Shown: positions 32,470 through 45,400, numbered from the stretch's first letter. The stretch is DNA of 64,000 bases from Micromussa lordhowensis (GCA_964020085.1 OZ026598.1:22044605-22108604); one strand, 5' to 3'. The notes: generated by a model from the sequence alone, not told the origin. A program made the numbers and translations.

Positions 32470-34590
32470 TGACTCAACTACAACTACACGTGTTAGTGTA
32501 CATTCGCCGGAAAATTGTCCTGCTAATATTGTCCAATCAAGATACGTTGCAAGCTCTCCGAATGCCAAAACACCAAACACCGACAAGTCAGTTTGCCAAC
32601 TAATTCTAGTCCTTGCACATCCAGCTGGAACAGTGCGACGTTGCACAGCAACAGAACAGCACATCAGAACAGCGTAACTGCATGGCGGAACAGCGTAATA
32701 GCACAACAGAATTCCATAACGGGATTAGAGGATAGGAAACTGAACAGAAGAAGCAATTGGTTATGAGGTAGCGACAAAGCAAAGCTGACTTTGAAGGTCG
32801 AACTGCTCCTCATTGCAATTTGTAATTACAAAATAGTGTATTTGAAACCCATAATAATAAACTTGGGGGCTACAACAAGCAGACCAAATTGCAAAATAAG
32901 AAAATGGAACAGCATAATTACAAAAGAGAACTGCAGAAAAGCAAAGCTAAATTTTAATCCTGATAACCCCCCATACCGGAGATGGGCTTGTAGTTGCGCT
33001 TACATTTTTGACATAGGCCAGGTTACATTGCTTGTTGAGAGATGTCATGTTGAAAGATGTCGCCCATGTACGTAACACTGAATTGAAAGCGGGTGTAAGT
33101 AAGAGCTGTGGAGTTCAGTGAATACAAAACAACATGTACATTCAGGTATTTGTGATGGCATGAGATTTGTATTTCGTCCATAGAACAATAAGATTGACCG
33201 ATAACATGGAAGAGTGAAAGGTTCTACCACTTGGAACAACTCCTGGGAAGAATTTGCCGAACGTTCTCCTCGGAGTCCGACTCTAAACTGGACTGGAAAG
33301 ACTGATATTTTTGCCTGCATCCCAGCAGTGCCAGAGGTAGGGGGTAAGCAGACCTTTTTGGTATCAAATGTGTGATGTGTTCAAAAGTGTACGGGAGCCA
33401 CTTTTTTAAATACCATTCCACTTTTTTTACATATAAGCTTACCTGTGTGAACCTACGTTTCATAGAACGCTTTTTGTGGGATGCAAATAAATGGGTCAGT
33501 ATTCTATAGTTTAGCCTTTTGTAGTGGCAATTATTTGTCCGTTTTTGAGTTGAGTGTTGGGAAAAAGCCGATGATGGTATATTAAAGGGCTTGTGTTTGT
33601 ATTCAACAGCATTATCTTTGCATCAATATGGATTGAATCTTGAAATAACGATTGAGGGGTATGGACATTTTTTCGGAAGCGCACAGAGTGGTAGGTCATC
33701 TGAATAAGGCTGGAACTAATAAAGCGATTGTGTAAATGGCTAAAATTAATACTGGAGGAAAGACTGAAGTATATGAAAGCTACGTAGACATGTATTTGAT
33801 AGTTTTGGTTTTGATGTTTATGACAAATGATTTGGCTGCTATAAATGTTTTGTTACTAGGTTCAGGGGGGTTTACATGATGGACTTTTTACTGGGCACTT
33901 AATCATTATGGTGAAAAGAACATACTCCATGCATGCAGGCGCTGTGATTAAGGTTTGAAGATTCTCTGAGGATTCTTGGTACTTTGATTGTAATAGAAGG
34001 AGAGGAAACTGTGAGTGGAGTAAAGTTTTGCAATGGTAAATACTGACGAGTGTAAAATGAGGTCCGAAAGAAGTTAGACTGCAGAATGAAATTGCAGCAA
34101 GACTCACCACAATTCCCATAGTGAGATACAGATTTTTAAATTTAGGCAAGTGAGATGGTGCATTGCCTGGAAGAGTCCCCAGATTAAATAAAAAAGACAA
34201 CTGATGATGAAAAGGAAACAAGCGGTCTTTCAGATAGTTGTTAAACTTTTTATAGAACTTTTTTTTGCTCAATTTTTACACTTTTAACTTTAACTTCTTT
34301 TTAAACTGTTATGTAGATAACAACTCCAGCTTTATAGTGACTTGAATTGTACAGTGTTGATAACAACCAAACTGATTTTTGAGCATAGGTTAGCACTGGA
34401 TTGGGTAAAATCCTCTGTCCTCAAAGATACTTTTAGGATCCTAACAAGGTCCTGCACATTTTAAGACAACTCAACATGTTTTGTATCTTTGAATATCCTT
34501 GAGGTACAGTTCATTGTATGGTGTTCGTTATTATGAAATGATGTGGGATAAAATTTGTCTAACAATTCATGAGTTACTGCATTTTGCCAT
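32470..34590. other. Intergenic, no gene seen
   Basis: AT-rich DNA without a frame that looks like protein. No inverted repeat or RNA gene could be supported. Confidence 0.4.
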
Positions 34591-34594
34591 GTAT

Positions 34595-35200
34595 TCCTTA
34601 CCTAGGGTAAATGGTAAATGCGAGAGTTCGCGAGACGGCGAGACAAGCGTTTTTCTTTGTGAGCCTGAGACATTTTAACCTTTTAGATTGCATGACCAAG
34701 ACTCCAAAGTGTTTTAAGTATGAGCGCAAAATGTTCAGACTCTTAAATTTGAGCCCCGATTTAGTTGAGAGCTAGAATGAGCTTGTACAATCTGTTAACC
34801 AGCTTCTTTAAAGTGGCTGCAAATGGAAATTTGATTTTAACACTCTACGTTCTGATATCGTAGAGTTTTTGGCACTGAAACAAATGTTTTGGTAGGTTTT
34901 GTAGCTTTTTGTAGAATTCAGACAATTTAGGAGAAGTTAGGATTAACTTTTTCTCGGAAATTTGTAAGTTGCTGCATTGAAATTCAATATCCAGTGACGA
35001 GAAGAAGTCGTTAATAATAACAAGTAAATGAATAAATCAAGACTTGGAGACCCTTAGACTCTCAGACAGCTTCATATAAAAAACGAGACTGCGAGACTCG
35101 CATAACCACTAAAAGAACAAGACTGCGAGACCCGTGAAATTCGCCTAACATTTTGTGAGATCCAGCGTTTTTGAAGCACCATTTGCCACCCCTTTAGCTA
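34595..35200. repeat. GAGAC-rich dispersed-repeat candidate
   Basis: GGTAAATGGTAAATGCGAGA (34607 on) and a loosely inverted AGCACCATTTGCCACCCC near 35175-35195 bracket a stretch rich in GAGACTGCGAGAC words (34640, 35085, 35125). Suggestive of a degraded MITE. Confidence 0.35.
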
Positions 35201-36017
35201 ACAACTGTTGAAGTCTTTTTCAGCTCACAGGCTATTACGCTTCCCACAAGCTTTTTTGTTGCCTTCAGAGTAACGTTTTTTGAGTGGTGTTGTGACTACT
35301 TCGTATTATATGATGTTCATTGACAATGTGTTTATCTAGTTCAAGAGGTAAGATTACTGGGCTTTTTGCCTGCCATAGAACTGTCAGAATGGCTGCTGTT
35401 TATCAGCTCAAGATAAAATATGATAAGGACAAATTCAGAGTGTTTTTTTTTAGGTGCATTTGACATGATAAGTTTCTCTTTTGTACATAAAGATGTTGTG
35501 AATGAGCATCACATAATTCAAAAAAAGTCATGATGCTATACAGGAAAAATGTCGAAATGTACTACATGACTGGTTTGAAATAAACTTGCAGCATCACAAA
35601 CGTTGCTCTGAAGATAGCAAAACAAAAATTGTGGGTATCACGGTCTACAGGAACTTCTGACTTACATTTTACAAATGAACCTGAAGTTTTATTTATGTAG
35701 TGGACATCCAAAATTAAGTTATCATACAGGAATAAGCATTTTATTTGAGTGCCCAAGTTGCCACTGTTGGCTTCAAGTTGTTTTTTGAGAACTATTCTAC
35801 TTGGTGACTACATGTATTTTAAGTTTAGTTACTGAATGTGTCACTGTCTTCAGTTGTAGTAGTTGCCTAAGGAGTGAAAAGAAGTATGCTAAAGTGCTAA
35901 AGTATTCCTTAATAATGTTGTTGCATATTGGAAAACTAAAATGTGCAGTGTGCATTGTTTTTCATGGATTGAAAGTAAATGATGTGTTTACTCCCCGGAC
36001 ACGATTTTGTTCTGTAA
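35201..36017. other. Intergenic, no gene seen
   Basis: AT-rich, no supported feature. Confidence 0.4.
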
Positions 36018-36019
36018 TA

Positions 36020-37316
36020 CAGTATTGTGCAAAAGAAATGCAAACGAAATTCGCCCTTTGTTCACGCGAATTTACGTCGAAAAATCAACAAACTTTCAAG
36101 AGAGATTTTGTTGGATTCTTCCTGAAAAATTAGCAAACTTCGTTGATTTTTCGCAATAACGAAATTCGAAGTAGCGAATTTTCGATGTAGTGAAACGAAA
36201 GTTCAAAGTATCGAAGTTCAAAGTATAGTGAATTTTCAAGGATTGCATGAACTTGACATGTAAACAAACTACGTGTTGGATTGAGTTTCCATGATAGCAA
36301 TGAGGCGATCGTTAAATGAACTAGTCTCACCTACAGAACAGTTGTCTGCGACTTGTGTAAGCATTACTTGGGGCACAAGCGAAATATATTTTAGATATAT
36401 TTTGTGCAGACAGAATATTTATTTATAAGTTGACACTGTAATTTCGTATCTAAGTGAACAAACTTAATTTGTTTTGACTTTCACTGAACATTCCTGTTCA
36501 AAACAGATAACAACAAGATGCGTTTCCAGAGTTCGTTCGCAGACAACATTCTTTGGACATCTTACCTTTCAAACATAATTCTTGCTTTGTTTAACAACTC
36601 ATGAATCCAGATAAATTCCATTTCAGTTTGAAAATTCTTGAATTCAGAGAAATTCCTTCACTCTGTCTCGTGATTTAAACGTTTGGGGCTTGCCATGTGA
36701 CACATACGCCATGTTGGCAAATTATTTGCGAGCCCACAGTAACTTGGGCTGTGGCGTTACCATGACGCAAACATGGTCGTGTCAGCGAGTGGCCCCTGTG
36801 TTCAACAAATGTGAGCTAAGAAACCACCAAAGAACAACGGTGTAAGAGCTGCGATGCTTTCAACATGAAGTAAACAGTAAAAGGAACCTTTGAAGTAATA
36901 CAGGTGAGTCTTGTATAAACCTGTTGTATAAATGGACACAAGTTTTTTTGTAAAGCTTACGCTGTGAAATGACATCAGAAAAGAATCGTCGCGGCAAATT
37001 CGAACTGGGCAGTTTATCGTCCAGAAAATCCGTGGGAATGTTTGAGCAGGGCAAACAAAGAGGGAAATTGCGCTCAAATGTTCTAAGTCATTTATCGAAC
37101 ACTGTGAATTTTCACTCGAAAATTCGAAGTATCTTTTCGTTCCGAACGAATTGTCGTTCGAAAATTCCCGTAGTTGGAAACAATAGGAATCACAAATTAT
37201 CGTGACTTTTCGTTGAAAATTCGCTTCCATCAAAAATTCGATATTTTTTCGTTGAAAAGCCAGGAAAAGCCGCGAATTTCGGCGAAATACGTTTGCAGTA
37301 CTTTTGCACAATACTG
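36020..37316. mobile_element. TA-flanked non-autonomous DNA transposon
   Basis: CAGTATTGTGCAAAAG at 36020 is inverted as CTTTTGCACAATACTG ending at 37316; pairing continues over ~38 bp to CGAAATTCGCC / GGCGAAATACG. TA lies outside each end (36018-36019, 37317-37318), as for Tc1/mariner/pogo-type insertions. The interior has repeated CGAAATTCG and CGAAAATTC words and no transposase. A single diverged end of the same family occurs at ~41461. Confidence 0.85.
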
Positions 37317-37318
37317 TA

Positions 37319-38366
37319 GGTCATCTGCTGTAGTCTATAGTATAAGAACATCAAGCTGTTAATTAAGTGTTCATTACTTGTTTGAATGAACTTCCAGTCT
37401 GATGTTAACTACACCGTAGAGTAAGAATTTAACTTCAGTTCTCCATGGCAATTTGTAATTATTGGGATTACATAATGGGAACATCCTTTTTTTTTTAAAA
37501 ATAATAACATTTAATGTATTTGCCAAAATGTTTTTTATATTTATCGTCTGCCACAAGGGCTCCATTGATTCAAATATATTGGCTATGTTGTTAATGTGAT
37601 TTGTTGCCCAAGTGTAGTTGGAGGCAACAACTTTATCTGAAAGATAAGTGTTGAGTTAATGTAGGTGTTAGTTGCAGTAAACTATAACAGTTTATGGCAT
37701 CTAGTTGGCATATGGATGTAATGGTATGTATTAGGAATGTTGCAGTTTTGGAAAATGCACAGAAGCTGAAAAATTTCATTCGAACTAAGATAATTTTGCA
37801 GACTTTTAATATCTAATGTTTGTAAATGTTAAAGTTGCTTTTGTGTGGTTGAGTTGAGAATAGTAACTGTTAATTTCTGTACTTATGGCAGGTGCACAAT
37901 AATTTATTTCGTCTCATCACTGTTATCACTGTTCTGACTATGCCTGAAGTGTAGCCTATAATTATTATTGTCAAACATAACAGTCTAGATCTAGTGCTTA
38001 AATTTGTTATTTCGATAATGGTGTGTTCTTGCTAGATGTGCACATGCAAAATGTTAGATATGAGCTGGAAGGTACTTCATGGACAAATGCAAAGTACAGT
38101 TAATTTACGTATTGTCTTGAGTTAATAGTACAGCTAGTCACAAGAAAAGTTGTAAATCAGAAGTTAAGAAGTTATTGTTTTGTAATTGCAAATAATGTCA
38201 TAGATTGTATACTTACAAGGTTGGATTTTTGTCTTGCAGTATGCAGCCTTTTGTGGTGACTGTGATGCTTCTCTAAAATAAAGTTAATGTTGATTTTAGT
38301 AAATCTGTGAGCTTCCATGTTACAAGTTTTTATAGTCATACTTCATATATTTGCAGGGAATCTCTT
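37319..38366. other. Intergenic, no gene seen
   Basis: AT-rich, no supported feature. Confidence 0.4.
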
Positions 38367-38370
38367 TTAA

Positions 38371-38463
38371 CCCTTTAAGCCCTAAGGGGTCTCTCTTTGA
38401 CGAGTAAAAACGTCTGGTGTTAGACAGAGTAAAATCTATAAGTCACTCTTAGGGCTTAAAGGG
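38371..38463. mobile_element. 93-bp piggyBac-like MITE
   Basis: TTAA (38367-38370) is followed by CCCTTTAAGCCCTAAG, and the inverse CTTAGGGCTTAAAGGG ends at 38463. The right flank reads TAAT rather than TTAA. The ends start CCC like piggyBac ends in this window. Confidence 0.75.
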
Positions 38464-38780
38464 TAATGTGAAAGGTGATGGATCTTTATTCTCTAGTGTT
38501 TGGCAAAGCTGAGCTTATGTTAGACAGTACTCAAAAGTGAGTTGACAGTCTTGACTAGCTGTTTCCTCTAAACTTGATTCTCTCTTCTCGAAATTCAAGT
38601 CTGGAGTATCGAGTATTGAGTCTCTAAGATTGAGAAACAAGGCGATCTCCAGTATGTACATGTAGACTTAAAAAGGTGTTCAAAGAAACGGTTAATTTCC
38701 CACTTGTATATCATGTACAATTTAGTGTTTACATCTACCATTAGTGTTTACATCTACCATTAGCACATGAAACAAACATT

Positions 38781-39560
38781 CAATCAATCAATCAATCAAT
38801 AATCAATCAATCAATAATCTTTATTTATACACGATAAAAATTTAAAGCGACGCTTCGCTTGTGGGGTCGTGTCTAAATAATTAAGTAAGATAACTAATAA
38901 ATTAAAAAATAAATAGGATATACACCAGCTAAAATCATATAGCTACTCACTAATTACAAGTCTAAAACGATAAAGACTAAGATTCTAAAATACAAGGTGG
39001 TACTCCAGTATCGACTAATTATTAACACTAATTATACTTAAAATCTTCCTCCCTTCTGGTTAATGTTTGAAGGGAGATGCAGTCAAAATCTAGGTGTAAC
39101 AGAGTCTTTGATCATCTAGCCATAATCGCGTATTTCTTAACATTGTCTATGTCTTCATTAAGTTGAGGAACCAACGTATTCCAAACTATTGCTCCTCTAC
39201 GAGCTACAGAGTTCCTCATGTAGTTGGTGTTAAAACGAGGGACATCAATTTTCAGTTTCTTCCTAAGTTGATATCGCTTGATGTTATCATTGTTCTTAAT
39301 AATAGCTGACATAGCGTCAGGAGTCAGGTTATTGTAGATTTTATACATAAGCTTAGCTAAGCTAATTTTATACATAAAGGCTAAAGAAGACCAATTAGCC
39401 TTTTTCATAACATCTACGTTAGACATCTCCCAAGGTAGCTCAAAGATAATTCTCGCAGCTCTACAATGCAGTGCTTCCAAGGCCTTAAAACCTTCCTTGT
39501 TTGTGAGACCTCTCCATACTGATATACCATATACGACAGCACAATGTTTTTGTGGAGATC
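38781..39560 (-). pseudogene. LINE 3' fragment with (CAAT)n tail
   Basis: On - the frame reads AVVYGISVWRGLTNKEGF, then ALHCRAARIIFELP and PRFNTNYMRNSVARRGAIVW to a stop at 39112. This resembles the C-terminal region after the reverse transcriptase in CR1/L2-like non-LTR elements. The 3' end is an AATAAA-like word and a CAAT/CAATAAT microsatellite at 38781-38818 (ATTG repeats on -), the usual tail of this class. 5' truncated near 39560; most of ORF2 is absent. Confidence 0.7.
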
Positions 39561-39674
39561 TTAGTTCTCTTTATGTGTTTTCCTGTGTATTGCCAAAGCT
39601 AGAAAGATGGTGAAAGACAGAAGTTAAAAGTAAAATGGGTGGAAATTGAATTGCACACTCCTATTCTCCCTATG

Positions 39675-40530
39675 GCCTAATGTTCCGGTATTTACCCCTC
39701 CCCTTTATCAGCAGATCACACACTGCATCGCGAAATACTTGTAGTGGGACCTGATTATTGGCTAGGAATTCTTTGGCACAAATCTTCCTCAGCCCATCAC
39801 AACCCTCCATGCATTCTTTTTCTTTTGCTTCTTGCAATAACTCTAGGCGAGTTTTCTTGGATCGTGCCAGTTTCTCCACAGCATTCTCAATTTCCCATGC
39901 AGTATTCAATATATCTGCTACCGCCCTTGGCGTGCGATTTACTAGGAATTCAACAAGATCTGTTTTTCCCTCTTTTTTTCTGTTGGTGAGCCAAAGCTTG
40001 CAGTTCTACCAGCGATTTCACATTTTTCTCAGCTATGATTTCTGTGACCTTGAATGTCGTAAGACGCTTTCTCTTTCTGGTGCTAGTACTCCTTCTAGAC
40101 GCACACGAGTCAGTATCTTTGTCATTACTGTCCTGGACATCCTCATCGTCATGATTTTCGTTCACAGCATTCCTTTTGCATTTGTTTTTCTGCCTAGCAC
40201 GACTTGCGGCATTCTTAAGGTCCGGATGGCCAGCACTCTCAATAAAGTACTATGTCCAGGCACTGTAGTAGTTATGGTGTTTACTTGAGTAGTTCACATT
40301 TATCCTGTAGTCATTGCATAAAAACTCCTTCGACGACAACCAGCCCTGATTGCGATCAAGCTTCACAAATAGATGGTAGTGTTTTCCGGATTTTCTGTGG
40401 CTTTCACAGCTGCAATACCACTGTAGAATGTTTGCATTGCATTTCGCAAATTATTTTACTACATGTAACACGGATGCAAATTCTTCTTGAGTAGGAAATA
40501 GGCCCAAATTAGCCTGACTGTACGTTATCA
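39675..40530 (-). pseudogene. HUH endonuclease/SF3 helicase Rep-like relic
   Basis: Fragment of a rolling-circle or hairpin replication initiator. On -: YSQANLGLFPTQEEF, an in-frame TAA, then WYCSCESHRK, the two-histidine metal motif HYHLFVKLD, GWLSSKEFL, VNYSSKHHNYYSAW with the candidate nicking tyrosines, an in-frame TAG, a basic linker (STRKRKRLTTFKV), a one-base frame change near 39945-39960, and LLIKGRGKYRN, which in related proteins immediately precedes the Walker A loop of the SF3 helicase. The sequence is cut off there (39675), so the ATPase is missing. Similar two-domain proteins occur in parvoviruses and in cnidarian genomes; whether this is viral or a transposon cannot be told. At least two stops and one frameshift make it non-functional. 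Confidence 0.65.
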
Positions 40531-40855
40531 AATAAGCGCTTCTGATTTCTTTCTCGCCTAACGCTTCCTGAAATGACCCACAGTCTTCTGAAGATGTTTT
40601 GTCGCTATTATAAGATCGTAAGAGTTCCATTTACATCGGCGATTACGAGAGAATGTCGTTACTCTAGCAAGTAAAGCGTTGAGGGACGAGCAAGTTGTTT
40701 TAAAATGCACCATTGGTAACATGACAGAGAACAACGCATTACACACCTCGTGTAATGTCGAGACTTTACAAACTTCATTTTTCAGCCCAGACATTTTTTT
40801 TTTTATCATTCCACACAAATGAGATAGTATTCAGTAAAAATACGTTTCATGCATT

Positions 40856-41191
40856 TCACTTCAAAATATAACAGTGATCTGGCTTGGCTTTGCCTGAGTG
40901 GTCTGGGTAGCGACAGACTTTTTTCTGGAGCCATCCTCCACTGAGCTGATATCTGTGCTTTGGGCATACTGTTGTTCTTGATATATAATCCTCATCATAG
41001 TTAAATACACCTGCCCTTGTCAGTATTAGGTCATATTCTGTGCTGATATCAGTCACACTTGTCACATGCAAGTGTTTACTCACATCCTTGTCGCAAAGTG
41101 AAATAGGAATCGTCTCTTGTGTTATGTTTAATTTCGATGATGTAGTTCCACACTCGCTTCCAATCAAAGTACCGGTAGAGCAGCTCATCAA
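40856..41191 (-). other. Unassigned ORF with Cys/His motif
   Basis: Open frame with TTVCPKHRYQLSGGW and VCRYPDHSGKAKPDH, a Cys/His spacing that could bind zinc. Resembles N-terminal exons of some cnidarian transposon proteins but no family can be named. No ATG start confirmed. Confidence 0.3.
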
Positions 41192-41460
41192 ATTGTACTT
41201 TCTGTGTGGGTTGCTAGTCTCAACACTCTCTAATTGAATGTAACAGAGAGTAATGGCACTTAACCAGTGAAAATCTTGGTGCTTTGAAAAAGCAAAACCC
41301 TTTTATCACATTTCAGCAGCAGGAAAGTTTTGAGCATACGATTTAATGAAAGCAAATAACAACGCTGTTCTTTGATGTTTACTTTTCAGTTGAACACGGA
41401 AATAGCTGCTTGGCCCGTCCATAGAGCATATCATACAAATTCAACCATATTCATATTTGT

Positions 41461-41532
41461 ACAGTACTGTGCAAAAGTACTGCAAGTGAATTGCGCGAAT
41501 TTCGTTCTTTGTCTTTGCAAATTTTCATCGAA
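41461..41532. repeat. Solo end of the 36020-37316 transposon family
   Basis: ACAGTACTGTGCAAAAGTAC matches the terminal repeat at 36020 with few changes and continues GCGAATTTCG. The partner end is missing; an AATAATATACATG MITE begins right after it. Confidence 0.65.
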
Positions 41533-41855
41533 TAATAATATACATGAAAATTATTACTTGATTCTGACTGGCTGAGAACAGTGCAGTGTTTCCTTAACAC
41601 AGTGCAGAAAAAAAGGTAATAATGCAAGCATTCTGATTGGTCAATGAATAAAGAAGTTCACAGATAGCCGATGAAATCTTTTGTTTTCAAATCAAGCATG
41701 CGCCCTGGATGGTGCAATTATCGCGCAATTTTCTCTTGATAGGGTGATAATTAAAATCACCTGAGGTTTAGCGTGCGCACAAAACTGAGAAGAGAGTTCA
41801 AAGTCTGTAAAGTTCAAAACATCCTTCACGCAAATTTTTTCATGTATATTATTAA
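41533..41855. mobile_element. MITE with TAATAATATACATG ends
   Basis: TAATAATATACATGAAAA (41533-41550) is inverted at 41835-41854 (TTTTCATGTATATTATTA). About 320 bp, no coding; contains GCATTCTGATTGGTCAATGA, a common phrase in such elements. Confidence 0.7.
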
Positions 41856-42204
41856 TAGGTAGTTAAATTGCTGACACAAGTAGTCACAGACAAATCCTTC
41901 ATCACTGATTCTCAAATTTCTAAACAAAAGTTCGGTGAAATCCTGTTATTTTCAAACATTCCTTGACCCTCGAAGCATTCGATCAGTACAGGAAGATCCA
42001 CGCACTTCAGGAAGCCAAAACCTTTATCCAGTTCCAGTCACATATTTCAGCCAGCTTTCATGTTAAATGGTCATATAATTGAATAATTTTGCCTTGTTCT
42101 GTGGAAATTTCTATTGAGATACAGGTAAACAGTAGTAACTCCACTGACTTACATATATGCACTGAACCGGCCCAACAAAAAATCCACGCTTGTTGTAAAC
42201 TAGG

Positions 42205-42279
42205 TGTAGAATCCCCGAAGAAGATACGACTCGATGGACACGGATTAAACCACAACAAAATAGATTTAATAATCCAACA
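42205..42279 (-). repeat. Gypsy 3' LTR (75 bp)
   Basis: Direct copy of 45892-45966; on - it starts TGTTGG and ends TCTACA. Preceded on + by CTAGG. A purine-rich tract (AAAAGGAGGCAGG on -) lies at about 42283-42297, the expected plus-strand primer. Confidence 0.88.
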
Positions 42280-42490
42280 TGGCCTGCCTCCTTTTAGGCA
42301 CCCTACATCATGTAAGACAGCATGAAATATACATCTGTGCTCTTCATGTAAACTTACACGAAACATCCTACATCCCTTTCCTTCTTCATAAAACAAGAAG
42401 ACAAATATAACATTGTGGACTTAAACCACACTTAAAAAGTCATCCTGACATCTGATGATCACACTAAGGTTAATGTTCAATAATAAATGT

Positions 42491-45400
42491 TCATTCTAGA
42501 ACAAAGTCCTCAAATCTTTTTGGTGCATGTCTTGTCCGCACTGGTTGTGGTGACTTCACAGGTGTGGCATCGCTTTGCTTGATTTCATCCTTCTGACTCT
42601 GTTGCATTTCTCCCAGATCACTTGCAACATCTCCAACATCCACCTCTTGAGATGCTGATTTCTCCGGACCCTCTGGTTTCTCTCTTTCATGGTACAACTT
42701 CACATGAGTGGTATTTCTTTTATACTGAGCTCCCTCAGGTGACTTGATCACAACACTGTTACCGCACTTGTCAATTAGCTCGTATGGCTGGCTCTCAAAC
42801 TGGGTGGTCCACTTGTTTGCATAAGGTTGCTTTTACAGGACTTTGTCTCCAGCCATCAGATTGCTTTCTTCAGCCTTGCGCATTCTGTTAGAGTATTCCT
42901 TCATTTTCATTTTCTTTTCTTGGTCTCGATCCCTTACTTCTTCATCTAGTTTTGCAGCCTGCCTCAAACCTGGAAGCTTTGTGCGTTATGTCCTTCCGAA
43001 CAACAACTCTGATGGGCACACCCATGTACTTGGATAGGGAGTATTTCAATAGGCAACTAAATACATTTGTACGGCCTCTTTCCAGTCCTTTCCTTCCACT
43101 TGTGCAATCTGCATTCTTTTAAGGTGTCATGGTAGGTGGATTGACAGTGTTTGGAAATCGTGCCCTTACGCTAACACTTTCAAAGAAAACCCCATTAACC
43201 TATACATTTTCTGAAAGCTAAATAGTTATAAAATACAATCATATGTTTAAAAATTTCGACGACATGACGAAGTGATATTAAAAGAAATCCCCAGAAACAC
43301 TGCTTCGCTTAAATTGGTTCGCTTCCGCGTGTGAATTATCGGATTGGCCAGATTTACATCGGAAATGTTTTCTCACACATCACCCTCAAAAAGGGTGTCT
43401 GCGATTTTCCAGATGTGGTTTGGTTTTGTTTTTTACAACCTCCTAAAGTTTGATATTGTCAATGCGGACGTTCCTTTCTGCAAAGTAGGCCATAACTTGG
43501 AAACGGAAGCAAAATTTAACAAAGCCCGACACCCTTTTTCGAAAGAATTATCCTAGAACGTGGCTGCCAATTTTCAGCTAATTCCGTCGGAAGACGTGCG
43601 TAAACGAACTAAAAATGTTCACCCTTATATGCAGTTTCACTTTATCGAGAAAAAGGCGAAAAACGTTTCGTGCGATTTCTATGGTGAGGTGTTAAAAATC
43701 ACCGCATGTAAGAAGATTTGATGAGGCATTGACAGATGTCGGCACAGATCAGTTTGCAGTATAATGAAAATTACACCGCAATTCGCATTACACGTGACAA
43801 CCGGCGGTGAATTTTAATTGGCGATGACAGGAACTTGTCATCGCGCCGTCAGGGGTTAATGAGATTCAAAAATAGTTTCTTTCCGTATCTCAAAAAGTAA
43901 AAGAGCTTTTTTGCTCACTTTTTTGGCAAAATATCTATCACAGTCTTCTCAATTCGAATGGCAAAAAAAAATCTATTTTTTCGTCAAAATCCACCTACCA
44001 TGATACCTTAAGAAGTGACCTGTTCTGACATTCAATCTCTCCATTCGCTTGGGGCCACAGCGGGGTGGTCTTCCTGTGCTTAATTCCATTGTCCTTTAAG
44101 AAGGTTTTAAAAGCTTCTGCCACAAAATGGGGACCATTGTCACTCGTCACTGTGTATGGCAATCCTGAGTTGCAAACATCTTCTTTAGGCTGTTGATGGC
44201 CACCTCTGCTGAAATACTAATTTCTACATTTCTACTGTAGTAGTCGGTCACCGCAAAGACATAGTCACCGTGATGGTAGTGGGCCCATGAAATCAATCGC
44301 AATATCCTGCCAGGGCCCTTGAGGCAATTCAGTCATATGAAGAGGTTCAGGATTACATAGTCCACCCACAACTTGGCAACCATGACATGTCTTGCAAAAA
44401 TTCTCAGCATCCTTATCAATGCCTGGCCACCAGACCTTTGTTTGTACTTGCTGTTTCATTTTCACCAGTCCTTGATGTCCTTCATGGCCTAAGCTTCTTT
44501 GGTACCACTATTCTTGTTCCTCTCAAGACAATATTTCCAAAAAGGCAAAGCTTATCTCGGATTGACTTGTAACCAGGGCAATTAGAATTTTCCCAGTTTC
44601 CAGTCTTGATGCACTCTCGTAGCGTGTCTAACTCATCATCAACTGAAGATTCTTTTTCAATTTCTTCAGCAGTCATGGCTTGTGGCACAGCAGTGTTCGC
44701 TACAGGCAAATATTTCACTGAAAATACATAAGGCTGCAACTGGAGAACCCATCGTTCAATTCTTGCTGAAGGCCTGGACCTTGTGGAATAAATGAATTCA
44801 AGAGGTTTGTGATCAGTCCATAGTTCAAATTCTTTTCCATAAAGGTAAACATGGAATTACCCGGTTCTCTCCGTTGTGCTCTTGAACCAAGACTGCCCCC
44901 AGACCCACTGGGCTTACATCAGCAATAATCTTCGTTTTTGCACTGCGGTCAACATAGCCTAAAGTCTCTGCCTGAGTTAACCTCTGTTTCAGTTCTGCAA
45001 AGGCTGCCTGCTGCTCTGGACCAAACACGAATGGCTCTCCTTTCTTTGTCAGCCTCCTCAGTGGTTCTACCACAGTTGCAAGGTCCAGGATGAATCTGGC
45101 ATTGAAATTAACCAGGCCAAGAAAACTTTTAACCTCTGACACACTCTGTGGTTCACAAGCCTCATTAACTGCTTTGACTTTCTCTTCAGTTGGACCACTG
45201 CCTTGATGAGATGTTACCAGGCCAATAACTGTGAGCTTTGGCATATGAAATACACATTTCTCCTTATTAAGAGTAAGACCCCTGTCCCTCGACCTGGTCA
45301 ACACTTTTTCCAATCGCTTGTCATGCTCAGCTGTGTTAGGACCATAAATGATGTCATCTGAAATGTTTGCTGTTCCACTGCAATCTTGCAATACTTGTTG

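Noticed and set aside
32398..32706. 102-codon minus ORF
   Set aside because: No start supported and Cys-rich composition without motif; the ATG at 32468 in another frame matches the neighbouring fragments better.
33045..34272. Several 60-136-codon ORFs
   Set aside because: Random AT-rich frames on both strands with no motif, splice support or homology pattern.
36802..37311. 169-codon minus ORF inside the TA transposon
   Set aside because: Runs across the terminal repeat and CGAAATTCG repeats; composition is unlike protein.
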